NCBI GenBank assembly: GCA_016838795.1
Contig: JAEHKQ010000068.1
Location: forward strand, 1-17,484
Direction: 5' to 3'
DNA length: 17,484 nucleotides
DNA from: Nitrosopumilales archaeon
GTDB lineage: Archaea; Thermoproteota; Nitrososphaeria; Nitrososphaerales; Nitrosopumilaceae
Shown in pieces: positions 1-6,340 of the stretch; position 1 is the first letter of the stretch, and each line of letters starts with the position of its first letter. The position numbers were made by a program, and so were the translations under genes. The notes under the pieces are model-generated. The model made no database searches, was not told the origin of the DNA, and saw only the letters and a list, made by a program, of their open reading frames with translations.

Positions 1-188
1 AATACAAATCCAGAAGTTTCATCAACTATTGCGTAGAGATTTTCTTCACCAACTGGCTCCCAGACGTTTGTTTTACTATTTTTCAAGGCCAATGCCGGCA
101 TGGCTTTACCATCTGTTAATTTGTTAAGATATTCCCTGGCTTCCGCTACTCTTTTTTGCCCAACTTTTAATGCTTGAAAATATTGCAT
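1..188 (-). CDS. Hypothetical protein, N-terminal part only (runs off left edge)
   Basis: The reverse strand reads ATG at 188 into an open frame of 62 codons that leaves the window, so only the N-terminus is visible. It begins MQYFQALKVGQKRVAEAREY and continues through KLTDGKAMPAL and WEPVGEENLYAIVDET. The first 25 residues look helical and basic; the rest looks like the start of a small beta-rich fold. I recognise no family. It lies downstream of two other minus-strand genes (240-470 and 496-1050) and may be the last gene of that group. The 51-bp gap to the upstream gene holds no clear promoter. Coding status rests on the uninterrupted frame and natural-looking composition. Confidence 0.6.
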   Translation of the reverse strand, partial: MQYFQALKVGQKRVAEAREYLNKLTDGKAMPALALKNSKTNVWEPVGEENLYAIVDETSGFV

Positions 189-239
189 AAATATTCAAGA
201 ATCTGATAATTATAAAAATCGTATCATATGTATTAAATT

Positions 240-470
240 TCAGATTTCTAATTGTTTAAGTAACCGATTCACAATTTTTGTATTTTCTTTACGTTCGATA
301 AGAATTTTCTCTAATCTTTTTTTCTTTGTAGCTGATTTTTTTGATTCGATAATCTGAAAATATTCCTCATCTAGATCATTATTTGACTGAAGTCTTTTTA
401 TTATTTCAAATAAAATTCCTATTACTTGATTTTGAGTTTGGATTAACTCATCTTTGTTTTTTTCAGAAAT
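240..470 (-). CDS. Small charged helical protein, probable ATT start
   Basis: A 76-codon minus-strand frame ends with TGA at 240-242. It reads like a real protein: SEKNKDELIQTQNQVIGILF, then EIIKRLQSNN, a Lys-rich stretch, and RLLKQLEI at the end. It is rich in Glu, Lys and Leu and probably forms a helical hairpin or coiled coil. No ATG, GTG or TTG lies near the 5' end of this frame, and a TGA stands three codons before residue 1. The most natural start is ATT at 470, with GGTGA-like purines just upstream. ATT is a rare initiation codon, so a sequencing error in the A7 run at 457-463 is an alternative. It begins 25 bp after the HD-domain gene and is probably co-transcribed with it. Function unknown. 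Confidence 0.5.
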   Translation of the reverse strand: MSEKNKDELIQTQNQVIGILFEIIKRLQSNNDLDEEYFQIIESKKSATKKKRLEKILIERKENTKIVNRLLKQLEI

Positions 471-495
471 TTTGTTTCACCACATTTAGCTAATA

Positions 496-1050
496 TTATT
501 GTGAAAGTTTAGATAGAATCCTCATAAGACGTTTATTTTTAATTCCGTTTCTTGCGGTATCAAAAAATGGCTGAAGTGTTTGTTTTTGAATTCCTTCTTT
601 AGCATAAACATTCGCTTGAAATGCCATTTCTAATTTATCAACTTCATGAAGAAATACAGCTTCATCCGTTTGTCTTTTTTGGTATTCATTCCAAATGCTT
701 AGGTATTCTTCAGCTAAAATATCTGGTAGGTTATTAAAGATTTTTTTCATTGTTTCATTTTCAAGTTTTTCTTTCTCTTTTTTTGAAATTTCGTCAGTGG
801 TTAAATCACCAGTAATTGATTCTGCAAGATCATGCATCAAACTCATTTTCAATACTTTTGTTGTATCAAGATTCTGTAAATCTGATAAAACCATGGCGAT
901 AACAGACACCGAAAAACAATGATCAGCTACTGACTCAGGATCATTTATTCCAAGCTTATTTTTCCAGCCTTGCCTAGGTATTTTTTTTAAATTTATAGTT
1001 GTTTTAATAAATTTATCAATCAAGATTTCAGAGTTTTTTATTGACGTCAT
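496..1050 (-). CDS. HD-domain phosphohydrolase (HDDC2 / YfbR 5'-deoxynucleotidase-like)
   Basis: This 184-aa protein has the compact HD-domain plan of the HDDC2/YfbR group, metal-dependent hydrolases that remove phosphate from (deoxy)nucleoside 5'-monophosphates. Visible ligands in order are His44 (ESVADHC), His73-Asp74 with Glu77 (MHDLAES), Gly81-Asp82, and the late Asp in LHEVDKLEMAFQA. Length and motif spacing fit the family. Activity on nucleotides is inferred from the family. A TTG lies directly before the ATG at 1050, so one extra residue is possible. The gene is divergent from the cobalamin adenosyltransferase gene across about 170 bp. A TATA-like CTATAATTT on the reverse strand at about 1112-1120 could serve it. 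The small gene at 240-470 follows on the same strand. Confidence 0.85.
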   Translation of the reverse strand: MTSIKNSEILIDKFIKTTINLKKIPRQGWKNKLGINDPESVADHCFSVSVIAMVLSDLQNLDTTKVLKMSLMHDLAESITGDLTTDEISKKEKEKLENETMKKIFNNLPDILAEEYLSIWNEYQKRQTDEAVFLHEVDKLEMAFQANVYAKEGIQKQTLQPFFDTARNGIKNKRLMRILSKLSQ

Positions 1051-1223
1051 CAAAAACTCTAGAATAATAGCAACCTGGACTAATGATTTTACCTAGTACA
1101 TTACTTTCAAAAATAAAATTATAGAAATAATTTGATTGCATGTCATTCATTATGAAGCAAGTATAATTTGTGTATATTAAATAATTCGAACAAAATAATA
1201 CCCTAGCAACCCTCATTATTTTG

Positions 1224-1775
1224 TTGAAAATTTATACAAAAACAGGGGATAATGGTACGACAGGATTAAGCGACGGTAAGAGAGTTTCAAAATCTAATAT
1301 TAGAATAAAGACATATGGGAATATAGATGAAATTAACTCCATTTTAGGAATAATTCTTACAAATAAGCTAGATGGCGATATAGAACAATTATTAAAAAAA
1401 ATCCAGAATGATTTATTCTCGTTAGGAGCAGATCTTTCTAATCCTGATTTGAATAAGCCGAGTGAAAGAGTTACATTAGAAATGGCAGAATTTTTTGAAG
1501 GTAAAATTGATAATTTTGAAAAAGAACTGAGTCCAATCACAAATTTTATCCTTCCAGGCGGAACAAAAAATGCTTCACTCCTTCATTTTGCGAGGACTGT
1601 TACCAGAAGAGCTGAAACACAATTAATAGAATTAGCTGAGGAGGAAGAAATCAACGACGCATGTAAAAAATATCTTAACAGGCTTTCTGATCTTTTTTTT
1701 GTTTTAGCTAGGGTAATTAACAAAAGATCTGAAGTTCCAGACATTATTTGGAAACCGAAAAAGGACACACTTTAA
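1224..1775 (+). CDS. Cob(I)alamin adenosyltransferase, PduO type
   Basis: This enzyme transfers the 5'-deoxyadenosyl group of ATP to cob(I)alamin to make coenzyme B12. It opens with the PduO/MMAB signature IYTKTGDNGTTGLSDGKRV, followed by YGNIDEINSILG. The C-terminal signatures ARTVTRRAE and LNRLSDLFFVLAR supply conserved Arg and Asp residues of the active site. At 183 aa it is a normal full-length member, a five-helix-bundle trimer in characterised relatives. Two TTG codons stand in tandem (1221, 1224). I prefer 1224 because family members usually begin M-K-I-Y-T-K-T-G-D. A TATA-like TATATTAAAT at 1172-1181 lies upstream. Thaumarchaea make cobalamin and use adenosylcobalamin in methylmalonyl-CoA mutase, which fits this gene. 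Confidence 0.93.
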   Translation: MKIYTKTGDNGTTGLSDGKRVSKSNIRIKTYGNIDEINSILGIILTNKLDGDIEQLLKKIQNDLFSLGADLSNPDLNKPSERVTLEMAEFFEGKIDNFEKELSPITNFILPGGTKNASLLHFARTVTRRAETQLIELAEEEEINDACKKYLNRLSDLFFVLARVINKRSEVPDIIWKPKKDTL

Positions 1776-1801
1776 TTCCTCAGCTTAAAAAATTTTGATG
1801 T

Positions 1802-1875
1802 GCCAGGGTAGCTCAGCCCGGGAGAGCACTCGGCTGAAGACCGAGCTGTCGCGCGTTCAAATCCCGCCTCTGGCA
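1802..1875 (+). tRNA. tRNA-Phe (anticodon GAA)
   Basis: A full cloverleaf can be drawn. The acceptor pairs 1802-1808 with 1868-1874 (one G-T). The D stem is GCTC/GAGC (1811-1814/1824-1827). The anticodon stem CTCGG/CCGAG (1829-1833/1841-1845) carries loop CTGAAGA with GAA at 1836-1838. The variable loop is CTGTC and the T loop TTCAAAT. The discriminator is A1875 and CCA is not encoded. The T stem GCGCG/CCCGC has a C1854-C1864 mismatch; the other four pairs hold. There is no intron. A TATA-like CTTAAAAAATT lies just upstream (about 1784-1794). Confidence 0.97.
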
Positions 1876-1944
1876 CATAAAATTATAATAAACCAAATCT
1901 ACACAATGTTTAATAATCTGACATCCTCTTTTCATCCGACATTC

Positions 1945-2157
1945 ATGATTAAAAAAATAAAAACTACTAAAAAAAAGTCAAAGACGAAATCAAAAACAAG
2001 TTCTAAATCAAAATCTGCTAAAAATTCTAAAAGTGAACTATTGAATGATGGCGCTATAGTAATTGTTGATGACGATTTAGAGATAGATAAAGAAAAAGAA
2101 ATAGAAGAAAGACGTGCATATTTAGAGGAAGCACGCTCTCAAGAAGCATCTGATTAA
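1945..2157 (+). CDS. Small Lys/Ser-rich protein with acidic C-terminus
   Basis: The 70-aa protein has two opposite halves. About 35 residues are very rich in Lys, Ser and Thr (MIKKIKTTKKKSKTKS...), followed by an acidic half with VIVDDDLEID and a Glu/Arg-rich helix ending EARSQEASD. The open frame extends back through the tRNA, but that part cannot be coding. Possible starts are ATG 1906 (13 residues longer, MFNNLTSSFHPTF) and ATG 1945. A TATA-like TTATAATA at 1883-1890 predicts transcription from about 1912, which favours 1945. The basic tail suggests nucleic-acid or ribosome binding, but that is composition-based inference and I recognise no family. It sits between tRNA-Phe and two RAM-domain genes. 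Confidence 0.6.
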   Translation: MIKKIKTTKKKSKTKSKTSSKSKSAKNSKSELLNDGAIVIVDDDLEIDKEKEIEERRAYLEEARSQEASD

Positions 2158-2193
2158 AGTAATCTTTATCCAGTTTAATAATAATAAATAATT

Positions 2194-2433
2194 ATGCGTG
2201 CATTATGTCTAGTTACTGTTAAACCTGGTAAGGTAGATATTGTTGTTAAAATTTTAAACAAAAAAAGAAGAGCCATTAAAGAAGTTTTGATAGTCACTGG
2301 CCGTGCTGATATCTGTGCATTTTTACAAGGTTCAATTCAAGACATAAATAATATGGTTATTGATTTTAAAAAAATTAAAGAGATAGTTAATACTGAAACA
2401 TTAATTGAAGTTGAGGTTGATTTAGGATGGTAA
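2194..2433 (+). CDS. Stand-alone Lrp/AsnC ligand-binding (RAM) domain protein, copy 1
   Basis: The 79-aa protein consists of a single RAM (ACT-like) domain as found at the C-terminus of Lrp/AsnC regulators. It has the beta strand RALCLVTVKPGK, a helix, then IVTGRADICAFLQGS (the usual 'VTGxxDxxxxv' turn that contacts amino acids), a second helix, and the final strand ETLIEVEV. There is no helix-turn-helix, so it cannot bind DNA alone; by family it should form dimers or higher oligomers and may sense an amino acid or modify a full-length Lrp. A TATA-like AATAATAATAAATAATT directly precedes the ATG, suggesting a leaderless message. Its stop overlaps the start of the next RAM gene by 7 bp, implying coupled translation. 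Confidence 0.88.
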   Translation: MRALCLVTVKPGKVDIVVKILNKKRRAIKEVLIVTGRADICAFLQGSIQDINNMVIDFKKIKEIVNTETLIEVEVDLGW

Positions 2434-2642
2434 GAGCAATAGTATTAGTTACTTCTCCAAAAAAACTAATTGCAGCAAGACTTAGGAAAGTTAAATCAGT
2501 TTATGAGTCATTTCCTGTAAGTGGACAGTTTGATGCTGTTGCAAAAATCCAGGTTGAACAATTATCTGAAATTAAAGAAATCACTACAGAAATTCAAAAA
2601 ATTAATGGTGTTGAAAGAACTGAAACTATGATTGAGGTATAA
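2427..2642 (+). CDS. Stand-alone Lrp/AsnC ligand-binding (RAM) domain protein, copy 2
   Basis: A second, shorter RAM domain of 71 aa: RAIVLVTSPKK, a helix, FPVSGQFDAVAKIQVE (the ligand-turn motif, with SGQFD in place of TGRAD), a helix, and terminal strand ERTETMIEV. It is a diverged paralogue of the gene before it. The ATG at 2427 lies inside the last codons of copy 1 (ATGGTAA), so the two are translationally linked and are likely made in equal amounts. A heteromeric RAM assembly is a reasonable inference. No DNA-binding domain is present. The next gene follows after 38 bp and could be in the same operon. Confidence 0.88.
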   Translation: MVRAIVLVTSPKKLIAARLRKVKSVYESFPVSGQFDAVAKIQVEQLSEIKEITTEIQKINGVERTETMIEV

Positions 2643-2680
2643 TAATAAAGATTTTAACGTCCCAGAGGATTAGAAATTCT

Positions 2681-3094
2681 GTGAATATTAAAAAAGTTGG
2701 CAATGTTATTTTAGCTGTAAAAGATTTAGACAAATCTTTAGAATTTTATCACGATATTATTGGTTTACCGATTAAAAATCAAAGACGGACATGGATTGAT
2801 TTAGGGACATCTGGAGCATTACTTAGTCTTCATCCGGCCTCTTTAACTGCAGAACTCGTAGGCAGTTCAATTGATAATGGCATTACTATTGGTTTTCTGG
2901 TTGGCGACTTGAAATCTGCACTGGATGAATTAAAGTCAAAAGGTGTAAAAATTTTCCGAGATGTTGTTGAAAGAGTACCTGGGAAAAATGCTATTGTATT
3001 AGATCCTGATGGATATTTAGTTTCATTTTTTGAACCATCATTTAAGGATAAGGCTCAACAAACTAGTGGATATCAGGGATTTACTCCTGCTTAA
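2681..3094 (+). CDS. VOC-superfamily (glyoxalase / dioxygenase fold) protein
   Basis: The 137-aa protein has two beta-alpha-beta-beta-beta halves of the vicinal oxygen chelate fold. The first is VILAVKDLDKSLEFYHDIIG, the second ITIGFLVGDLKSALDELKSKG, and it closes with VLDPDGYLVSFFEPS. The start is GTG at 2681, with AGAGGAT at 2664-2670 as a ribosome-binding site. Usual VOC metal ligands are His at the start of each half plus two Glu-type ligands. Here Asn8 and Gly71 stand in the two His positions, while His51 and Glu118 remain. Metal binding may therefore be altered or lost, and I do not assign a reaction. Its stop overlaps the stop of the convergent 3091-3477 gene by 4 bp. Confidence 0.88.
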   Translation: MNIKKVGNVILAVKDLDKSLEFYHDIIGLPIKNQRRTWIDLGTSGALLSLHPASLTAELVGSSIDNGITIGFLVGDLKSALDELKSKGVKIFRDVVERVPGKNAIVLDPDGYLVSFFEPSFKDKAQQTSGYQGFTPA

Positions 3095-3477
3095 ATTATT
3101 TTTTTAATTTTAGTAACAATATTACTAAGATTTTTTTCATTAGATTCTATTGAAACATAAAATGTAATGTTATTTTTTTGAAATACAAGGACAGAAACCT
3201 TTTGATGTTTTAATAATAAATAGTCAAGTTTACCTAATGAGTAACTTGATTTTTTACGAAAGGTTTGTAGGGTCGAAATTATAAAAAATTCGCTTTTTGC
3301 CTGATCAGATTTTAACAAAGGTTTTTCCCCCGGTCGAATAATTCCAGTGAGCGTTCTGCCATATTCATTAATTACTCCTACATATCTGATACTATTAGAA
3401 ACTTTCAAAATTTTTTGACATTTTTTTTTATAATTATTTATAGATTCTTTCCATTTTTGTTCGGGAGTTTTTACCAT
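3091..3477 (-). CDS. Thaumarchaeal conserved protein, DUF6659-like
   Basis: The 128-aa protein starts with a basic helix, then carries IRYVGVINEYGRTLTGIIRP and GEKPLLKSDQAKSEFFIIST. It ends in a beta-rich part (YLLLKHQKVSVLVFQKNNIT) and a helix. The 'IRYVGVIN.YGR...G' pattern matches my memory of the DUF6659 proteins, which are numerous in Nitrosopumilales, have roadblock/profilin-like secondary structure and have no known function. The assignment is by pattern and was not searched. The ATG at 3477 is the only good start. The gene is convergent with the VOC gene and shares 4 bp (TTAA) with its stop. Confidence 0.75.
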   Translation of the reverse strand: MVKTPEQKWKESINNYKKKCQKILKVSNSIRYVGVINEYGRTLTGIIRPGEKPLLKSDQAKSEFFIISTLQTFRKKSSYSLGKLDYLLLKHQKVSVLVFQKNNITFYVSIESNEKNLSNIVTKIKKII

Positions 3478-3576
3478 GATTATATTCTGAATTAAAATTT
3501 ATAAGGATTCCCAAAGATTTGAGATGGCTTCTCACAATAAAAAATTATTAAAAAATGTTGTTAAAATATTTTAGTC

Positions 3577-3957
3577 TTAATGTTGTTTTTCTTTTGAAAG
3601 CTTTTCAACTTGCTTCTTTAACATTAAATTATCTTTTTGTAACTGATCACGTTCAGTTCGTATTACTTCAACAGAAAATTGTCTTGAAAATAGTGGATGA
3701 CCGGGGGGGATAATTCCAGGAAAAGTCATATCAAACAAACTTGATGCATATTTTTGATATGTTTGTTGAAAATCTTGTAATTTTGTAGAAAGTGATTCAT
3801 TTTGTCGAGAAAAATTTTTTCTTACAGATTCAGTTGTTGAGTTGAACATTAGAGGAGTTAATCCCGGTGGAATTCTTGGAAATTGAAATGCATATGGAAC
3901 TATATTGGGATTTAGTCCATAAAGGTCCATCAAATGCTTTGTTGTAAAATCATCCAT
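3577..3957 (-). CDS. Hypothetical protein with C-terminal coiled coil
   Basis: The 126-aa protein is not recognised. Residues 1-40 are rich in Pro and aromatic residues (LYGLNPNIVPYAFQFPRIPP). The middle is Gln/Ser-rich and probably helical, and a Pro-rich segment FPGIIPPGHPLF follows. The last 30 residues (RDQLQKDNLMLKKQVEKLSK) show a clear leucine heptad pattern, so the protein probably oligomerises. It has no signal peptide or membrane segment. The ATG at 3957 opens the frame. It is divergent from the zinc micro-protein gene at 4100, with a short direct-repeat region between them. Codon use and composition fit the surrounding genes. Confidence 0.7.
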   Translation of the reverse strand: MDDFTTKHLMDLYGLNPNIVPYAFQFPRIPPGLTPLMFNSTTESVRKNFSRQNESLSTKLQDFQQTYQKYASSLFDMTFPGIIPPGHPLFSRQFSVEVIRTERDQLQKDNLMLKKQVEKLSKEKQH

Positions 3958-4019
3958 TAATCAATCACGGTGTTTCGGTTATTTTTGCCTTGTCTTTATT
4001 CGTTTGATATACTAGAGTG

Positions 4020-4093
4020 TCAATTTACAGTCATTTTAGCTCAATTACAGCTGATCGCTGATCCTTATACAACAGTTATTTTAGATCGCTGAT
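4020..4093 (+). repeat. Short imperfect direct repeats in a divergent promoter region
   Basis: The motif TCAATT(T)ACAG occurs at 4020-4029 and 4041-4050. GATCGCTGAT occurs exactly at 4053-4062 and again at 4084-4093. TCATTTTAG and TTATTTTAG also echo each other. They surround the TATA-like CTTATAC at 4064-4070 that would serve the ATG at 4100, so they may be paired regulator sites. The bases are read directly; function is inferred. Confidence 0.4.
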
Positions 4094-4099
4094 ACCAAA

Positions 4100-4246
4100 A
4101 TGCGAGAACAAGGAAAATACTGTTTAAAATGTAAAAAAATAATCAAGAATTTAGATTTACATAAAATTATCATTTATGTTGTTGATGAAAAATTTTCTGA
4201 GCATCATTATGAACACGTTGAATGTCCAGATAGATTTACAATCTAA
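4100..4246 (+). CDS. 48-aa zinc-binding micro-protein
   Basis: A 48-codon frame starts at ATG 4100 and ends TAA 4244-4246. It carries a CxxC pair early (YCLKCKK, Cys8 and Cys11) and further possible ligands late (EHHYEHVEC, three His and a Cys). A small zinc-binding fold is likely. CTTATAC at 4064-4070 is a TATA-like box about 33 bp before the ATG, so the message would be nearly leaderless. The stop overlaps the stop of the convergent nucleotide cyclase gene by 4 bp (CTAA), which also argues that the end is real. Function unknown. Confidence 0.65.
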   Translation: MREQGKYCLKCKKIIKNLDLHKIIIYVVDEKFSEHHYEHVECPDRFTI

Positions 4247-5067
4247 TTTTTGTATTCATAGACTTGATAGATTTTTCCTGTAACTCTTGAGCGATAATTC
4301 CACTCATCATTCTTCCAACTGACAGCTTCAAAGGATTTTTGAATTGATGGGTGTAAACGAGTATACACATCATCTCCAATTAAAATCTGATCAGGCTTTG
4401 CAAAAGATTGAATTTTTGCAGCAATATTCATTGGCGGTCCAATCAGATCAACATATGATTTTTCTACATCTGCACCATATCGAACAATTATATTTTTACC
4501 AAAATCAATCCCAATTTTTACCATTAAGTCTGGGTAGTCATATTGGTTTAGGATTGGATTGATTCCTTTTTTTATTACAGCAATCATGGATTTTGCACAA
4601 TTTACAACGTTATCGGCAACTATTAACTGGCTCTCATCTACTACAAAATAACCTATCGCTGCATCCCCAACAAATTTTAATACATAACCGTCAAATTGTT
4701 TAATTACAGCAGCCATTTCTTGAGCAAATGAGCTGATTATTATAGCTAATTTTTCTTCAGGAAGTTCTAACATCATTACTGTAGACCCAACTAGATCGAC
4801 ATAAAGTACCATCATGTCAATCTTAGAAAATACATGTTGGCGGAGAAATTTGTCAGATTCATCAATCGAACCAACATACTCATAGCCTTTCTTCAAGGCC
4901 CCCCAAACTCGTTTTTGTGTTTCTTTGATCAGAGTTTCTGAGTCAACTACTTTGTGTTGATCACTTGGTCGAATTAACATATCAACCAATTTGCGTGTTG
5001 AATCATCTTTTTGGGTTGTTTCTTGATGATTCTGATTTTCTTGATTATCATTATTATTTTCAGTCAT
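4243..5067 (-). CDS. Class III adenylate/guanylate cyclase domain protein
   Basis: The 274-aa soluble protein has a polar Asn/Gln-rich N-terminus (1-25), a linker, then a class III nucleotidyl cyclase domain from about 84 to 240. The two metal-binding aspartates are Asp91 (YVDLVGST) and Asp135 (KFVGDAAIGYF). The later signature is VDLIGPPMNIAAKI with Asn214. The position usually held by the transition-state Arg is Lys218, so activity may be weak or altered. By family it makes cAMP or cGMP as a homodimer with sites at the interface; cyclic-nucleotide signalling in thaumarchaea is largely uncharacterised. A zinc-ribbon gene ends 9 bp upstream and is probably co-transcribed. The stop codon overlaps that of the convergent 4100-4246 gene. 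Confidence 0.9.
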   Translation of the reverse strand: MTENNNDNQENQNHQETTQKDDSTRKLVDMLIRPSDQHKVVDSETLIKETQKRVWGALKKGYEYVGSIDESDKFLRQHVFSKIDMMVLYVDLVGSTVMMLELPEEKLAIIISSFAQEMAAVIKQFDGYVLKFVGDAAIGYFVVDESQLIVADNVVNCAKSMIAVIKKGINPILNQYDYPDLMVKIGIDFGKNIIVRYGADVEKSYVDLIGPPMNIAAKIQSFAKPDQILIGDDVYTRLHPSIQKSFEAVSWKNDEWNYRSRVTGKIYQVYEYKN

Positions 5068-5076
5068 AAAAAACGC

Positions 5077-5199
5077 CTATTCTAGTGGAAATTCAGTCTT
5101 ACAGATAGGGCAATGGCCTCTTTTTCCTTTATAACCATCATGATGATATTGAACGATTTCAGCATTACAATTAGTGCAGTGGATTTTTTTTGTTTCCAT
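5077..5199 (-). CDS. 40-aa zinc-ribbon micro-protein
   Basis: A complete 40-codon frame on the reverse strand, ATG 5199 to TAG 5077-5079. It contains two CxxC knuckles, CTNC near the N-terminus and CPIC near the C-terminus, separated by a His-rich loop (VQYHHDGYKGKRGH). This is a classic rubredoxin/zinc-ribbon arrangement with all four ligands present. It lies 9 bp upstream of the cyclase gene on the same strand, so the two form a likely operon. A role as a small adaptor or regulator is possible but not shown. Confidence 0.75.
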   Translation of the reverse strand: METKKIHCTNCNAEIVQYHHDGYKGKRGHCPICKTEFPLE

Positions 5200-5277
5200 T
5201 ATGTAGAATTCTAATTTTTGCTATTTAAAAAAATGTATTGATATAAGGTTTAATGGTGGTAAAATTAATCAAAGTTT

Positions 5278-6117
5278 GTGCGTATAGGCACTAACTCCTC
5301 TGATGAGTTTTCCCAAATTTTGAATAAAAAATATGCTGTTATACAGAACAATTTTTTGAATAACATCAAAACCATGACAAAAATGGTTTCAGTCAAAGTT
5401 ATGTTGGGGGATAGTACTGTTACAGAACAATCTACGTTTGATCCTGTATTAATCAAAAATTTTTATGAAAAAATTATCAAAAAATTACATGATTGGGATA
5501 TTCAGGATATCACTATTACAAATAATGAGGGTTTAAGAAGAATTTTTACCAAGTTTCAAATTCAGGAGGGAAACTATCTTTTATCTGGACATGTATCTCA
5601 ACAATTTCATGTTTTGTTATACTACAAACTTGAACAACGAGTTATTGAATGCCAAAAAGAGCTTGCTGAAATTATTGATAAAACAAAGAACGGTGAATCT
5701 AAAATGGCTAGTCTTGGGGACAAATTTATTTTGGATAAATTAAAAGAAATGGGTTATTCTGATCTAGATAATCAGAAACTATTTGAAATATTTTTCAGCA
5801 ATGACAAATTACAGAAAAAGCTCTATGAGAATATTGAACAAAAATCAGATATAGATTTTCAAAAATTAATTAAAAAAAAGACTGAACTTTTTAATGAATT
5901 AGATAATTTGCTGATTGAATTGTATCAAACCACATCTGTTTTACTTGATGATGCAAAACTTGTTTCTGGAGAAGAAGGCTGTTTATGTACCTTTGATCTT
6001 GAATTTATTAAAAATAAAAACAAAGAAGGTCTCTTTGACACAAAAAAAATTCCTGAAAATATAAAACAAAATATCATTCAACGCATGGATCAATTTTCAA
6101 ATATTTTGAAAAAATAA
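5278..6117 (+). CDS. Hypothetical 279-aa helical protein
   Basis: No family is recognised. The protein is soluble, Lys/Glu/Leu-rich and mostly helical. Residues 1-115 look mixed alpha/beta, with strands such as VSVKVMLGDSTV and QDITITNNEGLRRIFT. The region from about 120 to 225 has long charged helices with coiled-coil character. A CLC pair (EEGCLCTFDLEF) sits near the C-terminus and could bind a metal or form a disulphide. The start taken is GTG 5278; no earlier in-frame start is obvious, and GATATAAGG at 5240-5248 is a plausible TATA box about 30 bp upstream. It is divergent from the zinc-ribbon/cyclase pair and followed by a candidate small RNA. Confidence 0.75.
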   Translation: MRIGTNSSDEFSQILNKKYAVIQNNFLNNIKTMTKMVSVKVMLGDSTVTEQSTFDPVLIKNFYEKIIKKLHDWDIQDITITNNEGLRRIFTKFQIQEGNYLLSGHVSQQFHVLLYYKLEQRVIECQKELAEIIDKTKNGESKMASLGDKFILDKLKEMGYSDLDNQKLFEIFFSNDKLQKKLYENIEQKSDIDFQKLIKKKTELFNELDNLLIELYQTTSVLLDDAKLVSGEEGCLCTFDLEFIKNKNKEGLFDTKKIPENIKQNIIQRMDQFSNILKK

Positions 6118-6156
6118 TAATTAGCACTTATAACTAGGAATTGGTTTGTAGATATA

Positions 6157-6216
6157 AAATCGAGAGACCAGCAAACTGAGGCGAGGTCCTCTAGGGGAGA
6201 GCCAATCCCTCGATTA
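6157..6216 (+). ncRNA. Candidate ~60-nt structured small RNA
   Basis: This lies in the 223-bp gap before threonine ammonia-lyase. A 7-bp closing stem pairs 6158-6164 (AATCGAG) with 6209-6215 (CTCGATT). Inside, CAG/CTG closes a CAAA loop (6169-6178), GACC can pair with GGTC (6166-6169/6185-6188), and AGGG can pair with CCCT (6193-6196/6207-6210, competing with the closing stem). It is much more GC-rich than its surroundings. A TATA-like CTTATAAC at 6127-6134 lies about 26 bp upstream, and T-rich bases follow at 6217-6221. It is neither a tRNA nor a clear box C/D or H/ACA guide. Strand is inferred from the TATA box. Confidence 0.45.
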
Positions 6217-6340
6217 ATTTTGATCGGCTAAATGTAAGTATTTAGACTTTTCTTCAATTATACGCACGTTTGTTTAACTCAATTTGGTGGTGAATTGATT
6301 AGAACAAGTCAAATATACCGCAGAAAAACGAAAAGACCTC

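Noticed and set aside
1028..1216. 62-aa minus-strand open frame between the HD-domain and PduO genes
   Set aside because: It overlaps the HD gene start, has atypical composition, and covers the promoter region shared by two divergent genes.
1795..1944. Upstream extension of the Lys-rich protein frame through the tRNA gene
   Set aside because: The open frame reads straight through tRNA-Phe, whose cloverleaf is clear. The protein-like part begins at 1945 (or at most 1906).
3478..3576. Possible tiny plus-strand ORF and a 4-bp hairpin in the gap between two minus genes
   Set aside because: Only about 16 codons, and a weak stem; nothing distinguishes it from AT-rich spacer.
6157..6216. Box C/D guide RNA
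   Set aside because: A CTGA occurs, but no matching RTGATGA box stands at the 5' end and the long terminal stem is atypical.
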